Source: Spirosoma sp. KCTC 42546
Lineage (GTDB): Bacteria > Bacteroidota > Bacteroidia > Cytophagales > Spirosomataceae
NCBI RefSeq assembly: GCF_006965485.1
Contig: NZ_CP041360.1
Span: 1,736,001-1,800,000 of the forward strand
DNA: 64,000 bases
Reading direction: 5' to 3'
Below the pieces are notes generated by a model. The model did no database searches. It was not told the DNA's origin and saw nothing but the letters and a program-made list of their open reading frames with translations. The translations under genes were made by a program, and so were the position numbers. Below, piece after piece: positions 51,126-61,000 of this stretch (its first letter is position 1; each line of letters starts with the position of its first letter).

Positions 51126-52367
51126 TTATTCCACAAAGTCCAGGTCCTTCCCGAATGTCTCGTCCATTCGGCTGAGCGACCAGAAGGAAAGCCCATAAAC
51201 GATAACACCCAGGATTCCCGCGGCCACCAACGCGCCCAAAGAAGGCTTCAGCGCCTGAAAAAATAAGGTCATGGGAATAAGCGTTCCACGTACAACACTG
51301 GGTACTGATGTAGTAGCGGTATTGCGGAGATTGGTACCGTAGAGTTCGGCTACCATAGTCAGAAACATCGCGATATAACCTGTGCAAAAACCCAGCAATA
51401 AGCACACAGTATAAATGCCACTGGCTGTGTGAATGCCACCAAACAGATAGATGCCACTAAGCAATGACCCCAGGAGCAACAGGCCGGTAATGGTTTTCAG
51501 GCGCGACTGTAACCAATGGCTGAGTGGCCCACTAAGTAAATCACCTACCGCCATACCTACGTAGATCATCATGACACAGCGGCCTGGTTTCACCACTTCC
51601 TCAATGCCTAGCGCCTGCCCTAACTCATTGGCGAACGTAGCCAGAATGCCAACCACAAACCAGGTGGGCATACCTACCGTCACGCAACGCAAGTATTTTA
51701 GAGCCTCCGGCCAACTTCTGAAAAATTGTAAAATATTCCCACGGCTAACGGTTGTATGTTCCGTCTTCATCCGGCTGAATAAGCCTGATTCAAATACACT
51801 GACGCGCAGCAGCAATAATGCTAAGCCCATACCACCCCCCACCCAGAAGGCTGTTCGCCAGTTGAAATATTCGACAGTGAGGTAGGCTACACCCGCCCCC
51901 AGATAGCCAATGCCCGCTACCATAGCTGAACCGTAACTTCGGATGGCTTTGGGCAGAGTTTCTGATACCAGTACGATGGCGGCTCCAATTTCGCCGGAGA
52001 GACCAACTCCGGCCAGAAATCGCAACAGGGCGTAAGTATTCACATCCTGCACAAATCCACAGGCAATATTCGTGAGGGAATACGTAATGATACTCCCGAA
52101 CAACACCGACATACGGCCGCGCTTATCGCCCAGGGCACCCCACAAAAAACCGCCTACTACCAGCCCAGCCTGCTGGAAATTGATAATAAACGTCCCCGCT
52201 TTAGAGACTTCTTCTTCCGACAGCCCCAGCGATTGTAAACTCGGCACGCGAACAATGCTGAAGATGAGCATGTCATACACATCCACGAAAAAACCCAGCG
52301 CCGACACAATGACCGGCAGTGCGAACAGTGGGCGGAAGGAAACTCGGGCAGGAGCAGTTGTTTGCAT
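51126..52367 (-). CDS. MFS sugar-type transporter, paralogue 1
   Basis: A 413-residue protein with 12 membrane helices. It has DVYDMLIFSIVRVPSL at helix 1, the MFS motif A loop GALGDKRGRMSVLFGS, and ETLPKAIRSYGSAMV. This resembles NanT / AAHS-type carriers of organic or sugar acids. It shares about the same layout as the gene at 52,529-53,809, and the two are clear paralogues. The context (esterase, GH20, SusC/D) suggests uptake of a breakdown product of complex glycans, but the substrate is unproven. Confidence 0.88.
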   Translation of the reverse strand: MQTTAPARVSFRPLFALPVIVSALGFFVDVYDMLIFSIVRVPSLQSLGLSEEEVSKAGTFIINFQQAGLVVGGFLWGALGDKRGRMSVLFGSIITYSLTNIACGFVQDVNTYALLRFLAGVGLSGEIGAAIVLVSETLPKAIRSYGSAMVAGIGYLGAGVAYLTVEYFNWRTAFWVGGGMGLALLLLRVSVFESGLFSRMKTEHTTVSRGNILQFFRSWPEALKYLRCVTVGMPTWFVVGILATFANELGQALGIEEVVKPGRCVMMIYVGMAVGDLLSGPLSHWLQSRLKTITGLLLLGSLLSGIYLFGGIHTASGIYTVCLLLGFCTGYIAMFLTMVAELYGTNLRNTATTSVPSVVRGTLIPMTLFFQALKPSLGALVAAGILGVIVYGLSFWSLSRMDETFGKDLDFVE

Positions 52368-52368
52368 A

Positions 52369-52530
52369 AAGGGGAGGAGAGGGAGGAAGGAGGAAAGGGA
52401 GGATGGAGGAGAGGGACGAAAGGAAGGAAGGAGAGGGAGGATGGAAAATATAGAACTTGCTTTTTACTTTCCTCCCTCTCCTCCTTCCTCCCTTTCGTCC
52501 CTCTCCTTCCTTCCTTCCTCCCCTTTTTTT
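52369..52530. repeat. Polypurine / polypyrimidine inverted repeat between MFS paralogues
   Basis: The left arm (about 52,369-52,445) is nearly all purine, made of GGGAGGA and GGAAGGA units. The right arm (about 52,466-52,530) is the matching pyrimidine run. The arms are imperfect inverted copies. The run extends to the second MFS stop at 52,529. It can form a long hairpin or triplex-prone DNA. Confidence 0.8.
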
Positions 52531-53809
52531 ATTCTTCCAGATAATTTAAATCCTTGCCGTGTGTTTCTGGAATACTCAAAATAGAATAGAAGCCGAGTAG
52601 GAAACTAATTAAACCGACAACGGCGCCAGCATTGATAATATCCAGAGACGGTTTTAGCGCCTGGTAACCCAGCGTCATGGGAATGACTAAGCCACGCACC
52701 ATATTGGGTACAGTAGTGGCCGCTGTGGCACGAATATTAGTCCCGAACTGCTCGGCACCAATGGTTACGAACATAGCCCAATAGCCAATGCCAAAGCCCA
52801 TAGCCAGGCAAAGACCATAAAGAATTGTGGCACTTTTTATACCTAGATACAGGTAAACCAAACCAAAAACGAGGGCAACCACCATGAGCAGGGCAACCGC
52901 TTTTTTGCGCGATTCCAACGCCTGACTGATGAAACCACTGGCTAAATCGCCAACGGCCAGCCCAACGTAGCACCACATAATGGCTAGGCCCGGCTGAATT
53001 TCTTCGGCAATGCCCAGCGCTTTACCGAACTCATTACTAAACGTAGCCAGAATGCCAATGACGAACCAGGTGGGTAGCCCAATTCCGATGCATTTGAGGT
53101 AACGGGAGAGCCGGTTTGCGTTGGTAAAAAAGGAAAGGAAATTGCCTCGACTAACATGTTTCTGGTCGCTTACATCTTTAAACATACCAGACTCAACTAC
53201 GCCTACCCGTAACAGCAATAAACCGAAGCCTAAACCACCCCCTACAAAAAAGGCCATTTGCCAGTCGAATAATTTGACGGTAAAATAGGCCACTACAGCC
53301 CCAAAAAGGCCAATTCCCGCAACGAGGGAGGTGCCAATGGCACGCTTCTCCTTAGGCAGTACTTCGCTTACAAGAGTGATGCCCGCGCCTAACTCACCAG
53401 CCAGCCCGATACCGGCCACGAAGCGCATCAGTGCGTAGTACATTGTTGGATCCATGAACGTGACGTTCTTAACGAACCCACAGGCAATATTGGCAATGGA
53501 GTAAGTGATGATGCTGCCAAACAGCACCGATAGCCGCCCACGCTTGTCGCCAATAACTCCCCACAAAATACCGCCGAGCAGTAAACCACCCATTTGCCAG
53601 TTGATAATACTGGACCCAACAGTTGAGATTTGATCAGGTGTCAGGCCAAGATCTTTCAGACTGGGAACCCGAACAATACCGAAAAGAAGAAGGTCGTAAA
53701 TATCAACGAAGTAGCCCAGAGCAGCTACAATGACCGGTAGACCAAACAGCCCGACCTGAGCCGATTGAGCCTCGCCGGACGGTTTAGATGAAACAGTAGG
53801 AATAGCCAT
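52529..53809 (-). CDS. MFS sugar-type transporter, paralogue 2
   Basis: A 426-residue protein with 12 helices. It has DIYDLLLFGIVRVPSL, motif A GVIGDKRGRLSVLFGS and SEVLPKEKRAIGTSLV. It matches the downstream paralogue along its length but has many amino-acid changes, so the duplication is not recent. It carries the same sugar-acid carrier signature. It precedes paralogue 1 on the same strand with a 161-base repeat-filled gap, so they may or may not share a transcript. Confidence 0.88.
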   Translation of the reverse strand: MAIPTVSSKPSGEAQSAQVGLFGLPVIVAALGYFVDIYDLLLFGIVRVPSLKDLGLTPDQISTVGSSIINWQMGGLLLGGILWGVIGDKRGRLSVLFGSIITYSIANIACGFVKNVTFMDPTMYYALMRFVAGIGLAGELGAGITLVSEVLPKEKRAIGTSLVAGIGLFGAVVAYFTVKLFDWQMAFFVGGGLGFGLLLLRVGVVESGMFKDVSDQKHVSRGNFLSFFTNANRLSRYLKCIGIGLPTWFVIGILATFSNEFGKALGIAEEIQPGLAIMWCYVGLAVGDLASGFISQALESRKKAVALLMVVALVFGLVYLYLGIKSATILYGLCLAMGFGIGYWAMFVTIGAEQFGTNIRATAATTVPNMVRGLVIPMTLGYQALKPSLDIINAGAVVGLISFLLGFYSILSIPETHGKDLNYLEE

Positions 53810-53866
53810 GCGGCAAAATCAGTGATTAAGAGAGGGAAATAGTTTTGCAATTATACGAAATCAATA

Positions 53867-53988
53867 GACCGCTGATTTTTATGATTTTTAAGAATAGGCA
53901 TGATTTTGCCAATAGTATGTGGCAAAACGGCTCACATTTGCTTTTTTTATCACGTCTACACCATACTGATCATAAAAATCAGTCGGTC
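53867..53988. repeat. Inverted repeat with CTGATTTTTATGAT core
   Basis: GACCGCTGATTTTTATGAT at 53,867-53,885 is mirrored at 53,969-53,988 with one extra base. It shares the core of the 9132-9322 element. The right arm covers the last codons and the stop of the esterase-like gene (53,979-53,981). Confidence 0.75.
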
Positions 53989-54791
53989 CGCCGATGCGGG
54001 TCTATACTCTTTACCAATTTCTTCTGGATAAATATATCCGCGTATCGCTGACCAAGGATTCGGGCTGAACCTGTATCGAAATGCGTCGAGTCTCCTTTAT
54101 CGGTCAACCCGGAGGAGAGTACGCAATACGAATTTGGGATGTGATTGGTAGCCTGTTGCAATGCTTCATTGACGATTTTTGCCTCCGGGTCCCGATCTAC
54201 AACAAAATCACCCAGCGTTCCGACCACAAACGGTACATTGGGCGCATTCAGGTCGTTTCGAAATCGCTGCACCAGTTCGATTAGTTTTTCTTCGTAGATG
54301 ATGGCTCTCTCCGGGTTTGAGTCCGATTCGCCCTGGTGCCAGATAAAGCCTGCTAATTGCCCATTTTCGAGGGCTTTTTTGGCCCGACGTAACGCGTCAT
54401 CATAGGGATACGACTTGGTGGGTTCATAATAAGCCCCCGGTTTCCAGACGCCAATGTTCGAGCCACCTACGGCAGAGGGGATCAGGCCAATGTTCATGTC
54501 GGGATAAGCATCGGCCAATCGTTTCGCAAAGGCGAATCCCGGCCCTACGCCAATAACGTCGGGTTTATCAAAGTGCATCGGATCGCGGGCAGGCACCCAA
54601 GTCTGATCTTTCGCCAGCATCCAGATGCGCGGATGTGTTGTCTGATCTTCGGCTTCGGGTACGCCCCGGCCTGCCATATTCGACTGGCCGATGAGTAGAA
54701 AGAGCTGTAGTCGGGGTGGGACGTCTTGCTTAAAGGCGAGTGTTAGAAACAGAATAAGACTGGCAAAATAGAGATTGACGTGGGTAGTCAT
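53979..54791 (-). CDS. Secreted sialate O-acetylesterase-like SGNH hydrolase
   Basis: A 270-residue protein with an N-terminal hydrophobic signal (VNLYFASLILFLTLAF). SGNH/SASA motifs are visible: FLLIGQSNMAGRG with the nucleophile Ser, FIWHQGESDSN, and DSTHFDTG with the late Asp and His. Such enzymes remove acetyl groups from sialic acids or plant xylans. The ATG at 54,791 starts the signal; a GTG upstream at 54,893 is unlikely. Its final codons (RRTD) lie in the repeat at 53,969, so the native C-terminus may have been replaced. Confidence 0.85.
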   Translation of the reverse strand: MTTHVNLYFASLILFLTLAFKQDVPPRLQLFLLIGQSNMAGRGVPEAEDQTTHPRIWMLAKDQTWVPARDPMHFDKPDVIGVGPGFAFAKRLADAYPDMNIGLIPSAVGGSNIGVWKPGAYYEPTKSYPYDDALRRAKKALENGQLAGFIWHQGESDSNPERAIIYEEKLIELVQRFRNDLNAPNVPFVVGTLGDFVVDRDPEAKIVNEALQQATNHIPNSYCVLSSGLTDKGDSTHFDTGSARILGQRYADIFIQKKLVKSIDPHRRTD

Positions 54792-54889
54792 GTCTGACGA
54801 GTTAGTACAGAGTGGCCTTTTCGGAACAATGCTACTGCTTGCCAAACTTAGCCATTTTTGCGACAGTTTACTAGCTAGAAAACTGTCTG

Positions 54890-55062
54890 TCACGCTTTTC
54901 GGGCTTGAATTGCCTTGTTGATGACCTGCATCGTAGATGCTTGCCGTTGACGCACGAAGTCCATCGCGTTCGCTACTTTTTTCTTAGCTCCGGCGTAATC
55001 CTGGTGAATATGCTGCAATTGGTTCGACCAGTCGGCGGCTGATGAGTCATCGACCTGAACAG
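54890..55062 (-). pseudogene. C-terminal remnant of a second pyruvyl transferase-family gene
   Basis: Read on the minus strand in one frame, this stretch encodes VQVDDSSAADWSNQLQ, then GAKKKVANAMDFVRQRQAST, then MQVINKAIQARKA, with a TGA at 54,890-54,892. The end aligns with the end of the complete gene at 55,294-56,580 (AKAAKGRKFVEQRQRETM against KKKVANAMDFVRQRQASTM). No start codon and no upstream part remain: the sequence before it is repeat DNA. It is most simply a truncated paralogue. Confidence 0.65.
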
Positions 55063-55308
55063 ACCAAACCCCACTAACATGAGGTTAAAGTGGTGTCACT
55101 CTCGTTCTCGCTTGGCTTTGCCGAGTGAGGACTATTGTTTTGACGGCCTCTGGCCGGTGAATAGCAAAATAGGTCAGAAACGGGCCAGAGGCCCTTGAAA
55201 CAATAGCCCTCACTCGGCAAAGCCAAGCGAGAACGAACAAAAACCACGGTGTCGTTGAAGAACCTGACACCACCAAACCCCACTAACATGAGGTTAAAGT
55301 GGTGTCAC
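55063..55308. repeat. Composite repeat: 37-bp direct repeats around a 54-bp inverted repeat
   Basis: The same 37-base sequence (ACCAAACCCCACTAACATGA and on) occurs at 55,063-55,099 and 55,272-55,308. Between them, 54-base arms at 55,102-55,155 and 55,183-55,236 form a near-perfect hairpin with a 27-base loop (core CTCGCTTGGCTTTGCCGAG). The second direct repeat covers the stop codon of the intact pyruvyl transferase-family gene. A TGACACCAC / GTGGTGTCA pair also bounds 55,265-55,307. Confidence 0.85.
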
Positions 55309-56580
55309 ATTTTTCTTCAATAACCCCATTGTTTCCCGTTGCCGTTGTTCAACGAACTTTCGTCCTTTAGCTGCTTTCGCTTTGGCCGCTTTAGGGTCTT
55401 TTGCCATAGCCAGCACCGTTGGCACATAGCGAGCTACGTCCTGTTCGTTATCCATGTCGAATAGCCAGTCGCCGAGACCGATGTCCTTCCACATAACCCC
55501 TTTACTGGTTTGCTCGGCAAAGCGGCCAACAATAGCGGGAATGCCATTGCCAATGCACATAATAGGGGAGTGCATCTCAAGCCCGAACAACCCCGCCGAA
55601 CGGATGTAGGTGCTAACGGCTTCGTCGGTAATCCAGTAATGGTCTCGCCAAACGACTTTAGGTTTTACATCGTCCGGGAGTTTATCGAACAGGATTTCCT
55701 TGCCGAGTTTCACCTGCGTTTCGTCTTCCGGGCAGATCAGGATTTTCAGGGATGTCTGGCGAACAATGGCGATAATGGCTTCCCGAAGTGGCGCGTTGTC
55801 GTGCTCTTTCATGGCCTCATTACGGGCGTTTCTTGTTTCGTCAAACGCTGCTTTTTTGCTCGGAATATCCCAGTAAGGCGTGAATCGCTGCCGGGGGATC
55901 ACACACATAAACTTGCCCTCTTCCAGCCCATGTTCTTTCATGAATGTTGTTGCAGCCTGGTCGTTGCGTAAATCCACGGCAAAGGCACCATCGGGACAAA
56001 ACTCCATGACGGGACTGGTTACGCCGTGGCTCTTTGCAAAATCCAGTGAAATCGAGTCCCTGAACAGGGCGAATCGCGCTTTACTCAGTAGCTCAACATC
56101 TACCGGGTTGGCTGTAACGACCGCTTTGGGGTCTGGACTATATACGCCTGGAAATGTGATACCATATACACCGTAAGGTTTACCCGTTTCTTTATGCCAG
56201 CGCTCCACATCTTTACGCGCCACCAGCGACGGGCCAGAACCGTGTAGTAAAAACACACATTCGTTGAGTGCCTGCGCAATCTCATTGGGGCTTTTGATAA
56301 TCGGCACATTCGGGAACCGCTTTTTTAGTAGTGCCTCAACGCCATTATCGACGCTGGAGGGCCATAGGCGCACTTCTACGTCAGGCAGGTATTTTTCCAA
56401 TAAAGTAAGTACACCCGGTGTATGGCCAATGTCGCCGATGTTGACCGTTTGCCAGGACGACCGGAGAATAATTGATTTTTTTGCGGTTAACCCTGCGGCT
56501 GTTTGCGCCAGGGCCGGAATGCTCATCAGCAGCCCAATCAACGAAGGTGTTTGTTTAAGGAAATCTCTACGGTTTGTCAT
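55294..56580 (-). CDS. Exported polysaccharide pyruvyl transferase-family protein
   Basis: A 428-residue protein with a Tat-like signal (MTNRRDFLKQTPSLIGLLMS, then ALAQTAAG). The remainder matches the PS_pyruv_trans fold: INIGDIGHTP-like start (VNIGDIGHTPGVLTLLEKYL), LLHGSGPSLVARKDVERWHK, VIPRQRFTPYWDIPSK, and LGLEMHSPIMCIGNGIPAIV. Cytoplasmic members add pyruvate ketals to sugars, but export makes this one unusual; it may be a relative with another role. It is the last gene of the sigma-FecR-SusC-SusD unit, 14 bases after SusD. The direct repeat covers its stop. Confidence 0.82.
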   Translation of the reverse strand: MTNRRDFLKQTPSLIGLLMSIPALAQTAAGLTAKKSIILRSSWQTVNIGDIGHTPGVLTLLEKYLPDVEVRLWPSSVDNGVEALLKKRFPNVPIIKSPNEIAQALNECVFLLHGSGPSLVARKDVERWHKETGKPYGVYGITFPGVYSPDPKAVVTANPVDVELLSKARFALFRDSISLDFAKSHGVTSPVMEFCPDGAFAVDLRNDQAATTFMKEHGLEEGKFMCVIPRQRFTPYWDIPSKKAAFDETRNARNEAMKEHDNAPLREAIIAIVRQTSLKILICPEDETQVKLGKEILFDKLPDDVKPKVVWRDHYWITDEAVSTYIRSAGLFGLEMHSPIMCIGNGIPAIVGRFAEQTSKGVMWKDIGLGDWLFDMDNEQDVARYVPTVLAMAKDPKAAKAKAAKGRKFVEQRQRETMGLLKKNVTPL

Positions 56581-56594
56581 AAAATGAGTGGCGA

Positions 56595-58031
56595 TTAATA
56601 CCCCGGATTTTGCTTTAGATTTGGATTCGCGTCCAGGTCCGTTTGCGGAATGGGCATTAAGACATGAAACGGCTGAATGGTGGCATTTCGGGCGAAACTG
56701 TTCTCCGCTTTCACGGCGTCGAGCAACTGGCCAGTTCGGATGAGATCGTACCGACGACTATTCTCAAAGGTTAGTTCCAGACGACGTTCCAGCCAAACAG
56801 CTTCCTTAAATTGCTGATACGTCAACCCCGACAGCGCCGTCAGTCCTGCCCGCATACGGACTTTGTTCAGCGCGGTGTAAGCGTCGGCGGTAGGACCGTT
56901 ATTCGCTTCGTTTGTGGCTTCTGCATACATCAGCAACACATCGGCGTAGCGCAGGATAGGAATGCTGGTTCCTTCGAGCGTCTTGGCTGTTTTGTCCCAC
57001 AGCTTCTGAAACGCTACGGCTTTAGTAAAATCGGGATCGGTAATGGAGAGTGTTGTGGTAACCCCGTTGTAGACATAGGACGTCAGGAACGTTACCGCTT
57101 TGCGGGTGTCTTTATCAGAATATAAACTGAACAGACCCGGCGAAGGCCGCGCAATGCCTGAACCGGTACCCGGATAAATGGGCGAGGAACGTACGCCATA
57201 GCCTCTGCCTAAGGTGTGCCCCTTTACATCTGTCAGGTTCTGAATCTCGAAAATATTCTCTTTACCACCCCGGGCTGTCAGCGCAAACGCATCGGCGAAG
57301 TTGGCGTACAGATCATACACACCCATATCCATGACCTCTTTGGCTTTGGCCGCAGCCTGTGCCCAGTAAGGCGAGCCTGCTGTTACGCCCGCCCGGGTTA
57401 AATACACGCGAGCCAATATGCCTTTAGCGGCTCCCGAAGTAGCCCGCCCCGACTCGCTGGCCGGGTAGGTTTTTGGTAGGGCCGCTTCTGCTTCTTTTAA
57501 ATCAGCTATGAGTAGCTCATACACCTTGTCGGCAGGATCGCGGGAAACCGCCAGCCCATCGAGCGAGGTGGTTTCGGTTGTCACGATGGGCACATCGCCG
57601 TAAAGCCGAACAAGATTAAAATAATGAAGTGCCCGTAAAAACCTGGCTTCGGCAATGTAGCGCGCTTTCAGGCTTTCATCCATCGAAATGCCCGGCAATC
57701 GACCAATTACGATGTTCGATCGGTTTATGCCTGAATACGCGCCAGCATAGTTCGAAATAAAGGTGTTGGATGGGGTAATGTTGTACCGCCAGAGTAACGG
57801 ACGATCGGCCGATCCAGTCAGAAACGGGATAGCATCATCGCTGGTAGCTAAGTCCAAAAAGGGGTCACCGCCACCAATGGCCGAGTAGCAGGCACCCAGA
57901 GCCGCTTTTGCATCATCGGCGGTTTTGTAATAGGTAACATTCGTCAGGTTTGTAACGGGAGAGAGGTCCAGTTGCTTTTCGCAGGCCGTCAGAAAGAGCG
58001 CCACTAAGGGGGCTATATGATTGAATTTCAT
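56595..58031 (-). CDS. SusD/RagB-family nutrient-binding lipoprotein
   Basis: A 478-residue outer-membrane lipoprotein. The signal ends at ALFLTAC, so the lipidated Cys is residue 17. TPR-type helices and the SusD ending are visible: ALHYFNLVRLYGDVPIVTTE near 140, AKGILARVYLTRA, RYADVLLMYAEATNEAN, and WLERRLELTFENSRRYDLIR. It binds an oligosaccharide and passes it to the SusC pore. The ATG at 58,031 gives the lipobox; a start four codons upstream is possible. It lies 18 bases after SusC. Confidence 0.93.
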   Translation of the reverse strand: MKFNHIAPLVALFLTACEKQLDLSPVTNLTNVTYYKTADDAKAALGACYSAIGGGDPFLDLATSDDAIPFLTGSADRPLLWRYNITPSNTFISNYAGAYSGINRSNIVIGRLPGISMDESLKARYIAEARFLRALHYFNLVRLYGDVPIVTTETTSLDGLAVSRDPADKVYELLIADLKEAEAALPKTYPASESGRATSGAAKGILARVYLTRAGVTAGSPYWAQAAAKAKEVMDMGVYDLYANFADAFALTARGGKENIFEIQNLTDVKGHTLGRGYGVRSSPIYPGTGSGIARPSPGLFSLYSDKDTRKAVTFLTSYVYNGVTTTLSITDPDFTKAVAFQKLWDKTAKTLEGTSIPILRYADVLLMYAEATNEANNGPTADAYTALNKVRMRAGLTALSGLTYQQFKEAVWLERRLELTFENSRRYDLIRTGQLLDAVKAENSFARNATIQPFHVLMPIPQTDLDANPNLKQNPGY

Positions 58032-58049
58032 GGCTCTTCGCAAAAGGGT

Positions 58050-61000
58050 TTAAAATTTTAAATTCAATCCAACCAATACCGTCTTGGCCGCTGGGTAACC
58101 GCCGTAGTCGAGTCCCTGACTCAGCGAAGAACTACCGTAGCGATTTACTTCAGGATCGTAGCCTGTGTAGTTTGTCAGGGTAATCCAGTTCTGAGCCGTT
58201 ACGTAGATCCTGGCCGATGAGATGGCCAGGCGGCTCAACAAATCACGGGGGAGATTATACCCCAGTGAGATATTTTTGAACCGCAGATACGAGCCGTCTT
58301 CGACCTGAAAACTGGATAGAATGCGCGATCCACCAGCTCCGTTGGCACGAGGAATCGTAGTGCTTGGGTTGGTAGGCGTCCACCGATCCAGAACCCGTGC
58401 CGATTGGTTGTTGCCACCCGTCAGGTTCAGCAGGTCGAAACTGCCATAATTCAGAATCTGGTTGCCCGAGTTACCCTGAACGAAAATGTTCAGATCGAAG
58501 CCTTTAAACGAAAACGTATTGTTGAACCCACCAAAGAACTTCGGATTGGCATTGCCGATGATAGCCCGGTCATTGTCGTTGATGGCCCCATCGTTATTCA
58601 GGTCTTTATAGCGGATGTCGCCGGGTTTAGCGGTGGTCTTCTGAGCGGATGCGTCTACTTCAGCCTGATTCTGGAAGATCCCATCCATAACCCGACCGTA
58701 GAAATTTCCCAGCGGACTACCGACCCGCAGCAGGATTGGGTTGATGCTCGTTGCAAAAATGACCGCGTCGGTACCCGTCGTAAATTCCTGACGGCCATCC
58801 AGCGTCAGAATCTTATTCTGGTTGAAGGTGATGTTAAATTCGGATGTCCAGCGGAACCCACCTTTGTCGATGTTGATCGTATTTAAGGATAATTCAAGTC
58901 CTTTGTTCTGGACGCTGCCGATGTTTTTGAGCGTTGTCGAAAAGCCCGACGACGTAGGAACGCCTACATTGAACAGCAAATCGGAGGTGGTTTTGATATA
59001 ATAATCAGCGGTGAACTGGATTCGGTTATTGAGGATTCCAACATCCAGGCCAGCATCGAATTGGGCGTTTTTCTCCCATCGCAGATCTGGATTAGCAATG
59101 GATGACGTATAAGCTCCCGAATTGAGCTGACCACCCAGAATATACGACGATGAACTGATGTTGGCCAGGTAGCGATAATTGCCAATTTCCTGATTACCAG
59201 ATAGTCCATAGCTCAGCCGTAGTTTGGCATCCGAAATGGCAGGCAGGCTTTTTATCCATTTTTCGTTGGCCAGTTTCCAGGCTAGCGCACCAGAGGGAAA
59301 GAAGCCAAACTTCTCATTCGGGCCAAAGCGGCTAGACCCATCCCGCCGACCGGTCAACGTGAGCAGAAAGCGATCATCGAAACTATAGTTGATGCGGGCG
59401 AGGTACGAAATCAGTCGCCAGTCGCTGGCCGATGAACCCGGCGCTACCAGTGTTGACCCTGCTCCGAGGTTATTGTAGAGCGCAAAATCATTCGTGAACG
59501 TATTGGCATTCGCGGTCACGCCTTCGGTGGTCAATCCCTGAATGGTGTATCCCAACAGCGCGTTCAGGCTATGACGCGACGTCAGTTGCCGGGTGTAATT
59601 GAGCGTGTTTTCGTTCAGCCAGCCGATGCTTTGTCCCGTCAAAATGGAGGCACCACCGCCCAGACTCGAACCTGCCAGCGACAGCCGGGTGGCATAGTTG
59701 TTTGTTTTGGTACTTTGCAGATCGGCCCCGAAACTGGTGCGAATGTTCAACCCCTCTGTAATGGTATAATCGAGATAGGAGTTGGCCAGCAACCGGATCG
59801 TGGTGCCGATGTTGGTGATTTCATTCGCTACAGCCAATGGGTTATCGACCCCGTAGCCATTGAGAGCACCCGTGTTTTTATAATAACTACCGTCGGTGTT
59901 GTAGACCGGGAAATTAGGCGCATAACTCAGTGCCGAACTGATCACACCACCACCGCCATTACCGTCTACGTCTGTTTTAGCATTATTCCCCGATGTAAAC
60001 GCTCCCTGAATAGTCAGGCCAGCCTTCAGGCGCGATGTCAGGTTGTTATCCAGGTTAGCCCGAAGCGTGTAGCGTTTGAAATTGGAGTTCAGCACGATTC
60101 CCTGCTGGTTGTAATAGCCAAACGAAACGGCGTAACGGGATTTGTCCGTACCACCCGAAGCCGCCAATTGGTGGCTCTGAATGGGCGCTGCCCGTAATAC
60201 CTGCGACTGCCAGTCAGTACCTTCGCCCAGGGACGAGGGGAGGGGTTGATCGGCCGAACTCCCGTTGAAGTAGGGTTGTGCACCGCCGTTGACGCGGGCT
60301 TCATTGACAAAATCGGCAAACTGCTGGGCATTGAGCAGGGGAATTTTCCGACGAACCGTTTGAACCCCATAATAGGCATCGTAACTAATGACCGTTCTAC
60401 CTGCTTTACCCCGCTTGGTGGTGACCAGTACCACCCCATTCGATCCTCGCGAGCCATAAATAGCCGTGGCAGATGCATCTTTTAACACCTCAATTGACTC
60501 GATGTCATCGGTATTAATGGAGTTGAGCCCGGTCGTCGGAAATCCATCGATTACATACAGTGGATCGTTACTGGCATTGACAGAGCCTGATCCCCGAATA
60601 CGAATGGTTGAACTGCCACCGGGTGCTGCTGAGTTAGATACAACCTGAACACCAGCGGCCCGCCCCTGCATGGCCCGATCCAGGGACGGAATAGGCGTAG
60701 CTTTAATATTGGTTTCACCAACTTTGGCAACAGCACCAGTCAGGTCTGATTTTTTGACGGTACCATACCCAACAACGACGACTTCGTTCAAGGATTTGTT
60801 ATCCGGAAGTAATTGAATGTCCAGGGTTGTTCGATTGCCCACCATTGCCTCCTGGCTGGTATACCCCACAAAGCTGAAAACCAGGGTGGTTCCGGCATTC
60901 GGGACACTTAGTTGATAGCGCCCGTCGGTATCCGTATTGGTGCCCCGGATGGCTCCTTTAATTACAACATTGACGCCAGGCAAGCCTTCACCGTTTTCGC

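Noticed and set aside
55074..55289. Two overlapping minus-strand frames of 60-70 residues
   Set aside because: They lie entirely within the direct and inverted repeats, so their sequence is explained by the repeat structure.
58404..58886. Plus-strand frame of 160 codons inside SusC
   Set aside because: It is opposite a conserved part of the SusC barrel, has no signal or domain, and is a shadow frame.
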